Both the position numbers and the translations under genes were made by a program. 64,000 nucleotides of DNA. Origin: Labia minor (lineage: Eukaryota; Arthropoda; Insecta; Dermaptera; Spongiphoridae). The DNA is taken from contig OY720350.1 in NCBI GenBank assembly GCA_963082975.1, positions 40,169,851-40,233,850 on the forward strand, given 5' to 3'. The notes below the pieces were generated by a model. That model did no database searches and was not told the origin of the DNA. It was given only the letters and a program-made list of their open reading frames with translations. This document shows, in pieces, positions 11,906-23,132 of this stretch; positions within the stretch are counted from its first letter, which is position 1, and each line of letters begins with the position of its first letter.

Positions 11906-12530
11906 TACCGGGACCCCGAGCCTCGACTCGGTAATTAAGTTAAAAAAAAAATCATTATTATTGGGTTTGGCTGGTAATATTAATACTTGAGACACCGAGC
12001 TCCCGCTCGACCCTTTAAAAAATATTGATATACAATTCTTTATTTATTACAATTATTAAATGTTGCATCATTGCATCAATCTGATTAAAATGAATGGAAC
12101 TTGGGGTCCTCAATATTACATAAATATGTATTATTATGTTTCTAAGTGCATGAATATTTTTTTTTTTTGAAGAATGATAAATATATATCGCAATTTAAAT
12201 TCAAATACAATTAAAATATATATTTTTAATTTTATTTCGAAATTAAATAAAAAATTTTAAAATATATTAAATATAAAAAATATTAATACAATATCCTTTA
12301 AAAAAAAGGCGGGAGTCAAATTTCAATATCGATGACATAGTGACGTCACATTTTTACATTTAAATTAAAAAAAAAACTAATGAAGATGAATTTTTCCAGA
12401 GATGTGATCAATAAAACTTAATTTTTCTTTATAAATACTATCTCTGATGTGAATTTCAAAAAAATCGTTAGAGCGGTTTTTGAGAACCCATTTACAAACA
12501 TACAAACAATTTTTGCTAAAAAAATTCATG
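11906..12530 (-). mobile_element. repeat family B, copy 1
   Basis: Starts TACCGGGACCCCGAGCC with the hairpin CCGAGCC..GGCTCGG (one mismatch here). Includes a GACACCGAGCTCCCGCTCGA block, a TATATTTTTAATTTTATTTC tract, TGACGTCA at 12341-12348, AATTAAAAAAAAAACTAATG, and an AAAAAAATCGTTAGAGCGGT core. It trails into ACATACAAACAATTTTTGCT. It shares the CRE-to-core backbone with family A but has different ends. Confidence 0.6.
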
Positions 12531-13486
12531 GAGTATTTCAAAATAAATATAGCCTAATAAAAATATTACAATCAATAAAAAATTATTATTGTTAAATTAA
12601 TTAACATAAAATTAAATATATATTTTTGTTACAAGAATTTTGATTAGATAAATTATTTAAAATATCTTTTTGTTAATTTTTTTCTTCTATATGAATATCT
12701 ATGTATATATTCATTTTTTTACTTTGAATTTCAATCTTATTAAAAGTTTTTAATTAGTTTCATTATTTAAGGGAGATTTTGAATAATTACAAGGTTTTCA
12801 CTTGAGGTGAAATTTTTAATTCTTTTTATTCTTTAATGAGAATTGATGATAATTATTTTTATTATTTTTATTACTAAAAAATTAGGACTATTTAAATAAA
12901 ATTCCATATTTATTCTATTTGTATTTTACAATATTTCAATCAATCAATCTTTATTATTTTTATAAAAATATGTAAATGAATATTTCTTCATGAAATCAAT
13001 AAAAAATATTAACGATAAAGCTACATTGATTACGTAGTTAAAATCGAAAAACATGGTATTTTATAAAACATTTTATTTTACTATATTCTTAATTTATATA
13101 GCTTAAGTGCTTGGTTTTGTTATTTTAAATATTTTTAATTGTATTATTTCATATAATTAAAAGATGTAAATATTAAAGTTCAATATACTAAACACCAATT
13201 TAATTTATTAACTTTTCAGTTTATTAAACATGTTTTGTCATAGACGAAATATGAGTTGATTTTCAAGGCCTGGAATACTGTCTGTCTTAACTGTTACTCG
13301 CGGTTTAAAACTTGACAAGTACATTAACTGATCTTTCAAAGAAGAAGTAGCTAAAATGATGGTTCAGAATCTTGAGAAAATATTAAATTATAATTAGTGG
13401 TATATATTTAGAGAATTGGAAGAATGTTAAGTTCTTAGTGATATATATTTGAATAGAATTTAAAAATATTTATCTATAAGTATATA
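12531..13486. other. AT-rich, no feature
   Basis: A/T runs only, with a slightly mixed patch at 13225-13380 that has no frame. Confidence 0.55.
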
Positions 13487-13490
13487 TTAA

Positions 13491-13690
13491 CACACTATGA
13501 GCGGGGCGGGTATTTATACCCGTTGCCACTTATATGAGGGATATATATTAGTTATCGTTTAAAATAAGTAATTTTAAGTGACACAAGGGAAAATATACAT
13601 TATATAAGTGGCAACGGGTATAAATACCCGCCCCGCTTATAAGTGGCAGTCCCCGCAACGGGTACAAATACCCGCCAGGCTCATAGTGTG
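13491..13690. mobile_element. TTAA-flanked piggyBac-like MITE (family E), copy 2
   Basis: 200 bp, same termini and TTAA flanks (13487-13490, 13691-13694). The central segment of about 90 bp is in the opposite orientation to copy 1, while the right arm with CTTATAAGTGGCAGTCCCCG keeps its place. Confidence 0.8.
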
Positions 13691-13694
13691 TTAA

Positions 13695-14298
13695 TTTTAT
13701 AAACAAGATTTTAATAGGAATAATCTCAACTTATATTACCTCGATCTATTTCTCGAAAGGCACTTGGTTGCAGCATTTACATACCTCCAACCATCACTAA
13801 CCTATTCCACCCTCAACCAATCCTCTCTTTTGTGAGTTCCCTATCGACCTACTTTCTACATATATTTAATACAAATCGATTGATTTTAATGAACGCTTAC
13901 ATCATAATCAAAAAAATTACTTAAAAAAATTATTCTTTTTAAATTTTTACTGGGTCTCATTGATAATTAGACCCTAGCCATATCTCCATTAATGCTATCT
14001 GACTGTCCCCTTCACTCTTAATTATATCCAAATCCATTTCATTACTTATTCTCTTAATTCTCATCCCCCTCCTGCCCATCCTAATTTCTACTTCTTCAAG
14101 TAATCCTCTTTCCTAAACCAGTCTCACGTGTATATAATTTAAAAATTGTTATTTTGAATTTATTATTTGTATATTATGAGTTATTTTATTATTTCCCTAT
14201 CTGAGGGCAGATGTAAAAATTATTTTGGAAAAAAAACTGGGTCTCTTAAAGTGATATATGAATAATTTAATTTAATAATACTAATATTAATATATATA
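13695..14298. promoter_or_regulatory. complex pyrimidine-rich island (13.73-14.13 kb)
   Basis: Mixed, pyrimidine-rich sequence such as CCTCAACCAATCCTCTCTTT and CATCCCCCTCCTGCCCATCC, without repeats or frames. Candidate regulatory DNA; the left edge adjoins a piggyBac-like MITE. Confidence 0.25.
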
Positions 14299-14742
14299 TA
14301 TGTTGTAGGCATATGGAAATTTTAGGGAATTACATTTGCCTGGCCAAATAGCTTCAACTAAACAGATTAAGAAGATACAAGATCAGTAAAGTAGCAAACC
14401 TGGAAAAAAAGTGGGTTGGAAGTATCAGGAAAAATACCCAAATATTATTTATTTTCAAAAAGTTTTATTTTGACATTTACATTAATTTAGAACTCAAAAC
14501 TGCACTGAAGTTATGGCAAGCTGAAGTTAGATAAATATTCAATAAAGAAAAAAAAAATTGTTTGAATAATTTCGTAATTTGCTACTATAATGGTTAATGC
14601 CTATTTGCCTAACAAAGATTTAGCCAAATGGTATTTGTCTAGGCAAATGCTATCTTCCTAGTCAAATTGAAATGAAATAATAGTTGAAGCAATTTGGCCA
14701 GGAAAATGCTATTTTCCTAAAATTTTCATTCTACTACAACAT
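14299..14742. mobile_element. MITE with ~62-bp terminal inverted repeats (family I)
   Basis: Left TATGTTGTAGGCATATGGAA and right CTACTACAACATA are ends of long imperfect inverted repeats that share TTTGGCCAGG / CCTGGCCAAA and AAATTTTAGG / CCTAAAATTT. They are bordered by TA-rich DNA, with a long (TA)n on the right. CATTTGCC / GGCAAATG motifs recur inside. No coding potential; superfamily not assigned. Confidence 0.65.
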
Positions 14743-14749
14743 ATATATA

Positions 14750-14789
<40 letters not shown>

Positions 14790-15446
14790 TAAGTGAGTGT
14801 AATATTCATGTTTATTTAAAATTTAGTTAAGGCTGAAGTAACAAAGAAATAGTATCGGGACAAAGAGTTTTATGATGACAATGAAAGAGATATCCAATAT
14901 ATAAACTTTTAACTTAATTTCTCAAATTTTGGTCAGAATCTTTTAGAATAGAACGTTAAAAATTATAAAAAAACAACAAGATATTTGAATTATTTTTCTC
15001 ATTATTATATTTTACTTCATACCTTTAATTTCTTCTTAAAAATACAATATCTATTTTATCTATTTTATTACATTTTTTTTAGTAATTATTATTTTTAATT
15101 TAATTTTAAAAAAGTTAAATATGGTTAAATATAAAAACTAACATAAACAACTTTTTATTTTTGTTTATCAGAAATAAATTTTAATCCATTTTAATTTTTT
15201 AATTCTCACAATCAGTTTGTTTAGAATTCTATAAAAAAATAGGAAAAGTTTATATAAATAAATATAATACTATTTATTAATTTACTTTAAAATAAAAAAA
15301 AAAGAAAATATTCAATATATTCGAGATAATATTATAATTAATTGGGAAAGCTAATTTATTTTAATTATTTTGTTTTAATTAAAATATTTAAACGATAAGA
15401 AGATAAAAAATTAGAAATGTTACGATTTAATTCGAATAATAATTCT

Positions 15447-15477
<31 letters not shown>

Positions 15478-15490
15478 TGATGATCTCCTT
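14743..15490. other. TA microsatellites and AT-rich DNA
   Basis: (TA)n at 14743-14786 and 15452-15477 bracket A/T-rich sequence. Frames of 75 codons on both strands at 15365-15644 overlap the TA repeat and are spurious. Confidence 0.6.
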
Positions 15491-15499
15491 TTTGTATAA

Positions 15500-16060
15500 A
15501 AAGAGGTCAATTAATGAATTAGCCTTCCAGAGTGCATGTAAAATGAAGATTTGTTTGAATATCATGTTTTTCGGTCTCTTTTTAACTGGCATGATTAAAC
15601 TGTCCCAATTTTCTTCGGGACACTCATTGCTGATGATATTATAGAGCGCTCATAATTCGTGGCTGTAATGGCGCCGGCCCTTTTACGCGCTTACGTGACG
15701 CACCCTTTAATGGCGGTCTGTTGCCGAATGCATTAAGTATCCGGCCTGCAATTTGCGTCGCTTGTGTTTAAATTGTCCTGTTGGCACAAGTTCTTATGCA
15801 CGAGTCGCTTCATTGAAACGAATCGTTTCTTGGATACTAATCCCTGCTCTTAGAGAAGTGGCCTTATTCAAAAGGAGGGTCGTAAAGGGGATTAACCCCA
15901 CCTCTCGATTGGACCCAACCCCTTCCTTCTGACAGACAGACAAACCATCAGCTGATGGTTTAAAAAGTGTCTTGAATAAAAATTCATCTCGCTTTATTCC
16001 TTGGCCTATTATCGTCCTTAAAAAGCACTTGTTTTCAATTAGACCCCACCAACTGATGAG
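15500..16060. promoter_or_regulatory. strong candidate regulatory island upstream-side of repeat C1
   Basis: The least AT-rich non-repeat block in the window: GGCTGTAATGGCGCCGGCCC, TTTACGCGCTTACGTGACGC, GAAACGAATCGTTTC (palindromic) and ACCATCAGCTGATGGT (palindrome with a CAGCTG E-box). No sustained frame and no second copy here. This is the texture of an enhancer or conserved non-coding element rather than an exon. Confidence 0.4.
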
Positions 16061-16384
16061 GTATAAAAATCAATAAAAGAATTTCCCAAAATGGTTAATG
16101 ACTGCTTTAATTATTCAAGGCTATTGAAGAATCCATTTGTCTATAGGAGATTGTAAAGATACTATTCCCTTTTTTTTCCAATCAATGCCACTTAAGCTTA
16201 TAGTATAAGGAACCATTTTGATGACTAACAACCAATGATAAAATACAACGGACTAATAATAAATTTTATAGTATTTTGGATTCATAAAAAAATAATCCAA
16301 ATCAGATTCTATCAAATCCTTGAGGTCAAATGTTTCAGGTGACAACATTAATGCATGTCTAAATGTTTTTTTTTTTATAAAATT

Positions 16385-16983
16385 CTGGAGTGTCTCCACT
16401 CGACTATCTCGCAAATTTGAATTGGATTAATTAGCATATATTATATTTAAATTAAATTTAATTAATTAAATTATAGATTAAAATTAAAAAATATATATTA
16501 CATCAGCGGGTGTTTGGCTCTTTGTTGATGGCACCACGTCACGTGCTGGCGCGTGATTTGCAGTGTTAAAAAATTAATTCTGGTACTTCAATCCGGCGAT
16601 TCAATCAAGCTGAAATTCTATATAGTAGTTTTATACAATTTTTAATCATGTGAAATACTATCAAACATATATTTTTATTTTTTCAGTTCAGTCAGTTTAG
16701 AAGAAACAAAATGAAAACGTAGTAGGTAAAGACCCTCTTCCGGTTGAGCTACATTTCTCAAAAGTTGATAGAAGACCTCGAATTTTGAATAATGAGCGTA
16801 TACCAAATTTCATTATTCTAGCTCAAACCGTTTTTGCGTAATCTTATCTACATACACACATACACATAAACTTACACACCTTAGTGAAAATGATTCAGGA
16901 ACCTTCAAAACATATAAAAAATCAAAATCTAGACATCGAAAATTTTCGTAATGGCAATACTATCTCTGGCGTGATAGTAAAAA
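16385..16983 (-). mobile_element. HINE-like element family C, copy 1
   Basis: Left end is the hairpin GGAGTGTCTCC followed by CGACTATCTCGC. Right end is GCGTGATAGTAAAAA, its inverted partner. Inside are a CACGTCACGTG motif, CTCTTCCGGTTGAGC (ETS-like AACCGGAAG on the minus strand), the core ACCAAATTTCATTATTCTAG and an ACATACACACA microsatellite. Lies 250 bp 3' of the lipocalin gene. Confidence 0.8.
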
Positions 16984-16989
16984 TGAAAC

Positions 16990-17180
16990 AATATATATTG
17001 ATTATCAACCTTTATCATTAATTTAAAGTGTTAAACAATTTAAATTTATATTAAATCATTTTTATATATCATTTCCAAAAATTGGATAATAATTATTTAA
17101 TGTAATAATAATGTTTTAAATAATATACTAGTATATTTACATATTATATATTCAAATTCTTTATAAATATTGATATATAC
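16990..17180. other. AT-rich 3' flank of the lipocalin gene
   Basis: Only A/T runs between repeat C1 and the poly(A) signal. Confidence 0.6.
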
Positions 17181-17186
17181 TTTATT
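17181..17186 (-). terminator. poly(A) signal AATAAA of the lipocalin gene
   Basis: AATAAA reads on the minus strand at 17186-17181, about 48 nt past the stop codon at 17234. That is a usual distance for a short 3' UTR. The hexamer is common by chance in such AT-rich DNA, so support comes mainly from position. Confidence 0.5.
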
Positions 17187-17233
17187 AAATTATTAGTTAT
17201 TACATTATGTTAAATTATTTGTTGTGTATTAAT

Positions 17234-17908
17234 TTATGGCTCTCCTATGGATGTAGTGGACTCTTCGGTTTCGGGTGTGGAAGTCCAGATTGGATCTTCT
17301 AATCCACATTTACTACTGAAGAAAGACCTCGTAGGATGAAGCATATTAGTTTTAGTCTTAGCTTCTTGTAATTTTGTTTGAACAGTTGAACTTTGAACTT
17401 CATTGTAGTTGCGAGTGAGGGCCAAGAAAATAGTGAAATTTTGAGTACCTTCATTAATACATCCGTAGTAAATGACATATTGATCATTTTCAGGACCTTC
17501 TAAATTGTAATCAATCAATTTGGCATTAAGTGGTGGATCATTGTTAGACAAATCTTGTTTATAAACAACATTGTTGTTTGTTGGAAGGAACTCAATTCTT
17601 TGATCTACTTGAACCCTTTGACCACTGAAAAATCTTTGATGTCTGGTTGATTGAATTGTATTGCTTGTGGTAGTTTTATCATAATGGTAGTGTAAACATT
17701 CGGTGTCGCCAAAAAACCGATTTTGGTTATCATAATAAGCAGATACGAACCATTCTCCTTCGATTTGATCAAGAACAGCATCACTGTATGGTTTAACATC
17801 AAGGGCTTCGTACCGGGGTCCACACACTCCCTCAGAATATCGGCAACGAAATGCGTCACTTGCGCCCAACAGAGCACCAACCAAACAGAGAATAGTCAAT
17901 GGAGTCAT
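17234..17908 (-). CDS. secreted lipocalin (single exon, 224 aa)
   Basis: Lipocalins are small extracellular eight-stranded beta-barrels that bind hydrophobic ligands; relatives in arthropods include apolipoprotein D-like, biliverdin-binding and salivary lipocalins. Residues 1-19 are a hydrophobic signal peptide ending GASDA, so export is expected. The family hallmark GxW is at residues 51-53 within IEGEWFVSAYYDN. Five cysteines in the mature part (22, 29, 71, 150, 201) could form two disulfides with one left over, and NFT at 157-159 is a possible N-glycosylation site. The segment around YYGC and FLALTRNYN (147-169) fits the late barrel strands and the conserved Arg before the C-terminal helix. 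The tail is Ser/Thr/Glu-rich. Length is usual for the family with a short tail. No intron is seen. The start is chosen by the signal peptide and a TATA/initiator pair just upstream. The ligand cannot be assigned. Fold assignment is from motif and layout, not from a search. Confidence 0.88.
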   Translation of the reverse strand: MTPLTILCLVGALLGASDAFRCRYSEGVCGPRYEALDVKPYSDAVLDQIEGEWFVSAYYDNQNRFFGDTECLHYHYDKTTTSNTIQSTRHQRFFSGQRVQVDQRIEFLPTNNNVVYKQDLSNNDPPLNAKLIDYNLEGPENDQYVIYYGCINEGTQNFTIFLALTRNYNEVQSSTVQTKLQEAKTKTNMLHPTRSFFSSKCGLEDPIWTSTPETEESTTSIGEP

Positions 17909-17931
17909 TTTGTAGTTCAGAATTACAATGT

Positions 17932-17962
17932 ACTGCCACTAAGCAAACTATACCTATATATA
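17932..17962 (-). promoter_or_regulatory. core promoter of the lipocalin gene (TATA + initiator)
   Basis: On the minus strand TATATATAG (17962-17954) lies about 28 nt before a CAGT initiator-like tetranucleotide whose A is at 17934. This is normal TATA-to-start spacing. It predicts a 5' UTR of about 26 nt before the ATG at 17908. The transcription start is inferred, not observed. Confidence 0.6.
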
Positions 17963-18118
17963 CACAAAATACCACCACCTTTTCCAACACTCAATAAATA
18001 AATCTACAAAATACCTGATAAGATAACCAATTAAATTTATTTTATTCATTTGTTTCCACAAATCTATTAAGTTTTATACTTTCCTTAAAGCAAATTTAAG
18101 TATATGATAAATAAATTA

Positions 18119-18553
18119 GCTGGAGTGTCTCCACTCGACTATCTCGCAATTTGAATAGGATTAAATAACATAATATATTATATTTAAATTATAAATAATA
18201 AATATTAACCAGCGCATGTTTGACTTTTTGTTGATGGCACCACGTCACGTGTTGGCGCGTGAGATTTGCAGTGTTAAAAAATTATTTCTGGTAATTTCAG
18301 CGAATCAATCAAGCTGAAATTCTATATATAGCAGTTTTATATAATTTTTAATCATGTGAAAAACTATCAAACATATATCTTTATTTTTACGGTCACTTAA
18401 GAGGAAAAAAAATAAAAACATTGTAGGTAATGACCCTCTTCCGGTTGAGCAACATTTTTCAAAAGTTGATAGAAAATTACGAATTTTGAATAATGCCCGT
18501 GTATCAAATTTCATTATTCTAGCTCAACCGTTTTTGCGTAATCTTGTCTACAT

Positions 18554-18599
<46 letters not shown>

Positions 18600-18646
18600 C
18601 AACATCGAAAATTTTCGTGATCGCAATACTATCTCTTACTAAAAAT
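18119..18646 (-). mobile_element. HINE-like element family C, copy 2
   Basis: Hairpin end GCTGGAGTGTCTCCACTCG at the left, (CA)n of about 46 bp at 18553-18598 in the microsatellite position, and CAATACTATCTCT followed by a decayed subTIR at the right. Sits about 150 bp upstream of the lipocalin promoter. Confidence 0.8.
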
Positions 18647-19162
18647 AAACGGAAAGAACATTTGTCTTTGATTTTTTTTAATTAAATGGAATGATTAGGA
18701 TTTTTTTTAAAGGAATAACAACCATTATAAATAAATTATTTTTACTTGATTAGTATATTCATATATTTCTATTTGTTGATTTTTCCTTAATTTTATTTAT
18801 AACTTATTCTTAGTCAATGACAACCAAGAAAAATTAAAGAAGTTCGCCATATCAAAGTAAATTTATTTCTTAATTAATAAAATAATAAAAAAAATGCATA
18901 TCATTAAATGATTCGCCCTTTTTTGGAATCTTCATATAGAATTTATCAAATTTCATAGAAAACACAAATTAATAAAATATTAAATATAGATTTACATTTA
19001 CATTTATTAATCGAAAGATCATATAAATTTTAATGTAAATTGAAAATAATTAGTAATTCTTATCTTTAGTATCAAAATTATTCAAATAAAAAATTGCATC
19101 AATCATCATCATTGAATTCTAAATTATTGATAATATACGTATACGAAAACTATGAAATATAA
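18647..19162. other. AT-rich, no feature
   Basis: Nothing recognisable between two family C copies. Confidence 0.6.
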
Positions 19163-19736
19163 GCTGGAGTGTCTCCACACGACTATCTCGCAATTTGAAT
19201 TGGATTAAATAACTTATATATTATATATAAATTAAATTTAATTAATTATAAATGGCTCGTTGTTGATGACACCACGTCATGTGCTGGCGCGTGATTTGGA
19301 GTGTTAAAAAATTAATTCCGGTACTTCAATCCGGCGATTCAATCATGCTGAAATTCTATGTATTATACTATTTTATACTATTTTTAATCATGTGAAAAAC
19401 TAACAAACATACATCTTTATTTTTACGGTCACTTAAGAGGAAAAAAAATCAAAACGTTGTAGGTAATAACCCTCTTCCGGTTGAACTACATTTCACAAAA
19501 TTTGATAGAAAACTACGAATTTTGAATAATGCCCGTATAGCAATTTTCATTATTATAGCTCAAACCATTTTTGCGTAATCTTATCTACATACACACATAC
19601 ACATGCACACACATATATATATATATATATATTCATTTTTCTCAACCTTAGTGAAAATGACTCAGGGACCTTAAAAACGTATAAAAACATCAAAATCTCG
19701 ACATCGAAAATTTTGATCTGGCGAAATAGTAAAAAA
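19163..19736 (-). mobile_element. HINE-like element family C, copy 3
   Basis: Hairpin GGAGTGTCTCC and CGACTATCTCGC at the left; GGCGAAATAGTAAAAA at the right. The microsatellite is mixed CA and TA (about 19590-19632). A short internal deletion relative to copy 1 follows the TTAATTATAAA tract. Confidence 0.8.
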
Positions 19737-19865
19737 GGATTATTTGTCTTCCTATTTATCTTTAAAAAGAAAATTTTTTTTTTTTAATTGGTAGATATTA
19801 ATTTTTGTTGAAATATTATTTGATACAATAAATTAAAACTCAAATCAAGAAATAAATGTATTAAA

Positions 19866-20190
19866 TCTATCTATCTATCTCTGTGGCTCTGCTAAACTCG
19901 AAAGTTCTTGGCCAATCCTGAGCCGCAACCATCCAACCACTACTCTCTTCCATCTCTCTCACGACCCTTCCTACATGCCCAGCTACCGCGTTCTTGTCTT
20001 CCAAGCGGTCTTCTCCCAATCGGTCTCTGTTATCAAAATATTTTTGCCATTCTTTCCTCTCCCATTCTAGCCAGCTGCCCTGCCCATCGCAGCCTTCTTG
20101 ATTTTATAACCCTTACCTATATCTGGAGATGCATAGAGCTCATGCAATCCCTCGTTATGCAGTCTCCGACATTCCTAATTTATTAAATAG
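19866..20190 (-). pseudogene. 3' end of a non-LTR retrotransposon (RT C-terminus and GATA tail), copy 1
   Basis: On the minus strand broken frames read GRNVGDC.. then RRLRWAGQLARM and KNFRV before AGAGCCACAGAGATAGATAG, the microsatellite tail. RLRWxGHxxRM followed by a short C-terminus is usual at the end of RTE-like endonuclease/reverse transcriptase proteins. Stops interrupt the frame. The same 3' end recurs at 41.0 kb. Confidence 0.65.
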
Positions 20191-20656
20191 TCAATTTTTT
20201 TTAGTAGAAAAAATATCCTTTATTTCGAATTTTAATTTCATTATGACCTTAAAATATTCTTATAAAATACGAACACAATAGGAGCTTTCATTCCCATTCA
20301 CTTACCCGAGCATACACACATAAATAGATATTTATAATTATACATTCGATATTTATAAATATTAATTGGAATTAATTTGTTTTATAAATACATTTATTTT
20401 ATTTTAATTTTATTTATTTAATTTCATTTTTAGTAGGATATAAAACAGAACTCATTTGAAAAATTAAATTCATTAATAATTCATAATTTATGGGAAATGA
20501 TTTAAAAAAATTAATGAATATTAATTAGACCCTATGTATATAAACATATTTATATTTATTTATATATATAGCATTTTAAATATTTATTGAAAGAGGATTA
20601 GCGTTATTTCAATAAAAAATAAAAATCCATAATTTTTTTTTGAAATTATTGATATA

Positions 20657-20693
<37 letters not shown>

Positions 20694-20839
20694 ATTTATT
20701 TATTTATTTATATAAGAGATGTAAAGAACATTAATAGCTTTGAAATATATTTATTTATTATATTGGTATAATGAACAAAAGAAATAATAAAAATATATAA
20801 AGGATATAAACTATTATAGAGAGCAGATGAAATCGAAAT
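20191..20839. other. AT-rich with TA microsatellite
   Basis: (TA)n at about 20657-20691 followed by (TATT)n; otherwise featureless. Confidence 0.6.
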
Positions 20840-21014
20840 CTAATTGAAATTGCAATCATTTGGATCTGTTCCATCGCAATGTCCATTTAAGTATAGAAGC
20901 CATCCAACAACTGGGACAATGGATGACCATAAAGAACATATTAGAGGGACCAGGAAGAGAATACAGCTCTTACCACTGTCAATGGAACAATTTATAGAGA
21001 TATAATAATAGAAC
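20840..21014 (-). CDS. possible 3'-terminal exon of an unrecognised membrane protein
   Basis: A reading frame ends at 20840 and can begin after a pyrimidine-rich tract and AG (minus strand, AG at 21016-21015). It encodes one strongly hydrophobic stretch of about 25 residues (VPLICSLWSSIVPVVGWLLY region) followed by a short polar Cys-containing tail, GHCDGTDPNDCNFN. Base composition is clearly less AT-rich than the neighbours and no repeat family overlaps it. I do not recognise the protein. No partner exon was identified, so it may be a chance frame or a decayed gene. A competing GT donor (GGTAAGAG) lies inside the frame. Confidence 0.25.
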
Positions 21015-21257
21015 CTTAGAAAAAATGATAAAAGTAAATAACTAACTTTTGAGATTAGTGAACAATTTGAAAATTTGGATAAATTATTGGACATTGCTAC
21101 ATATATTTGAATATTAATCTTTAAGACTATTTAATAAAGAAAATATTTGTATAAGATTTGACTAAAAATATAAAAATAGTTCTAGTTATTAATTAATGAA
21201 ATGAACAATTAACAATGAAATGAATTAAAAACAAAGATATACAAAAAGCGTATATCT

Positions 21258-21304
21258 TGAAAAAATTGCTACGCTACACTCTCGGCTAGCTGCCTCCTTA
21301 AAAT
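21258..21304 (-). repeat. SINE-1 5' head fragment
   Basis: Minus strand reads AAGGAGGCAGCTAGCCGAGA then GTGTAGCGTAGCAATTTTT, the first 45 or so bases of SINE-1 with the A box. The B box and body are absent. Confidence 0.65.
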
Positions 21305-22470
21305 TATTACCCTAGATTATAAATTATTAAACAAAATATAATCATGAAATATTAAATATATAATATAAATTGGGATTAAATTAACATTGAAATTGTTGTC
21401 AATTTAACAAAAATAATATTTTATTAATATTAATATATTAATTTTTGAACTGAAATTAAATTTTCATTTTTATTAATTCTTTTCGTATTAAAATTAATTT
21501 TTATTTCATACAATTTTATTGAGAATATAGTAATGTGAGGCTTTTATTGTTAGATTTCATGATACTTGTTTAATATACATTTTATACTAAACTTTTTCTC
21601 TAAATATAAAATAATTTTTAATAACATTGAGAAACCTGTCGCTGCGTGATGACTTGATGGTGTATTCATTTGATTTTTAGTTAATCATTGCAATTCCTTT
21701 CATCTACCTTCATTGTGAAACTATTTGAAACAAAGACCCCCTTTTATCTCGTGTTTCAATTGGTTTGTGAACAACAAAGGCTTTAAACCCAACACCAAAT
21801 GTTTGCAAGCCTTTATCTGTTCAACTTAACAGAACATGGCGACATTTTTAAGGAATATGCTTGATGTGATAGGGAACTAAAAGCGTTTTATTAATAATTC
21901 GAACATTGTACAAATTGGTTTAAATTTAGAAAATACATATTTTGAAAACATAGATGTATTATCCAATCAAGTATGAAAATTAAGCTTTGATTGTTCTAAC
22001 TTTAAAAATTTATTAATTTTTGTAATTAATTATAAGATAAAAGAAGAATAGAAGAGATTATTTAAAATTATAAAGTTAATTAATAACATGAATTAATAAA
22101 TTTAGCAATACTCGGATATAGTAAATAAACTACTAAAATAAATGAAATTTTAGAATAAAAAATATATAAAGACATAACAATTGTTAAAAAAATTATTTCA
22201 ATTATTTTCATTGATTAAGAATAATATTGTGATAATTTTTATTTAATTTTATTAATTTTAATAATATATTATAATCCAAATAATAAATAATAATTAATAC
22301 TTTATTCGAATTTTACCCAGTTGACACATGTATTCCTATTATATATCATTAAATATTATATCAAAAATTTTTTGTGAACTTAATGAGATTTGAACCTTTA
22401 TACTCAAGTTCAATAATCCAACATTTTACCATTGAACTTTGTTTCTATATAGATAAATATAAATAAATAT
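21305..22470. other. AT-rich with a complex island at 21.63-21.87 kb
   Basis: The island (GAAACCTGTCGCTGCGTGAT, GTGAACAACAAAGGCTTTAA with the Sox-like AACAAAG) has no frame or repeat match and is candidate regulatory DNA. The remainder is A/T-rich. Confidence 0.35.

Positions 22471-23132
<662 letters not shown>

Noticed and set aside
17299-18001. Frames overlapping the lipocalin on both strands
   Set aside because: Shadows of the real gene; only the 17908-17234 frame has a signal peptide and the lipocalin motif.
18305-18514. Nearly identical 69-codon frames at 18305-18514 and 29097-29306
   Set aside because: Both lie inside family C copies; the similarity is that of the repeat, and other copies carry stops.
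18553-18598. CA and TA arrays as independent loci of interest
   Set aside because: Most CA arrays are the built-in microsatellite of family C elements, and TA arrays are common background here.
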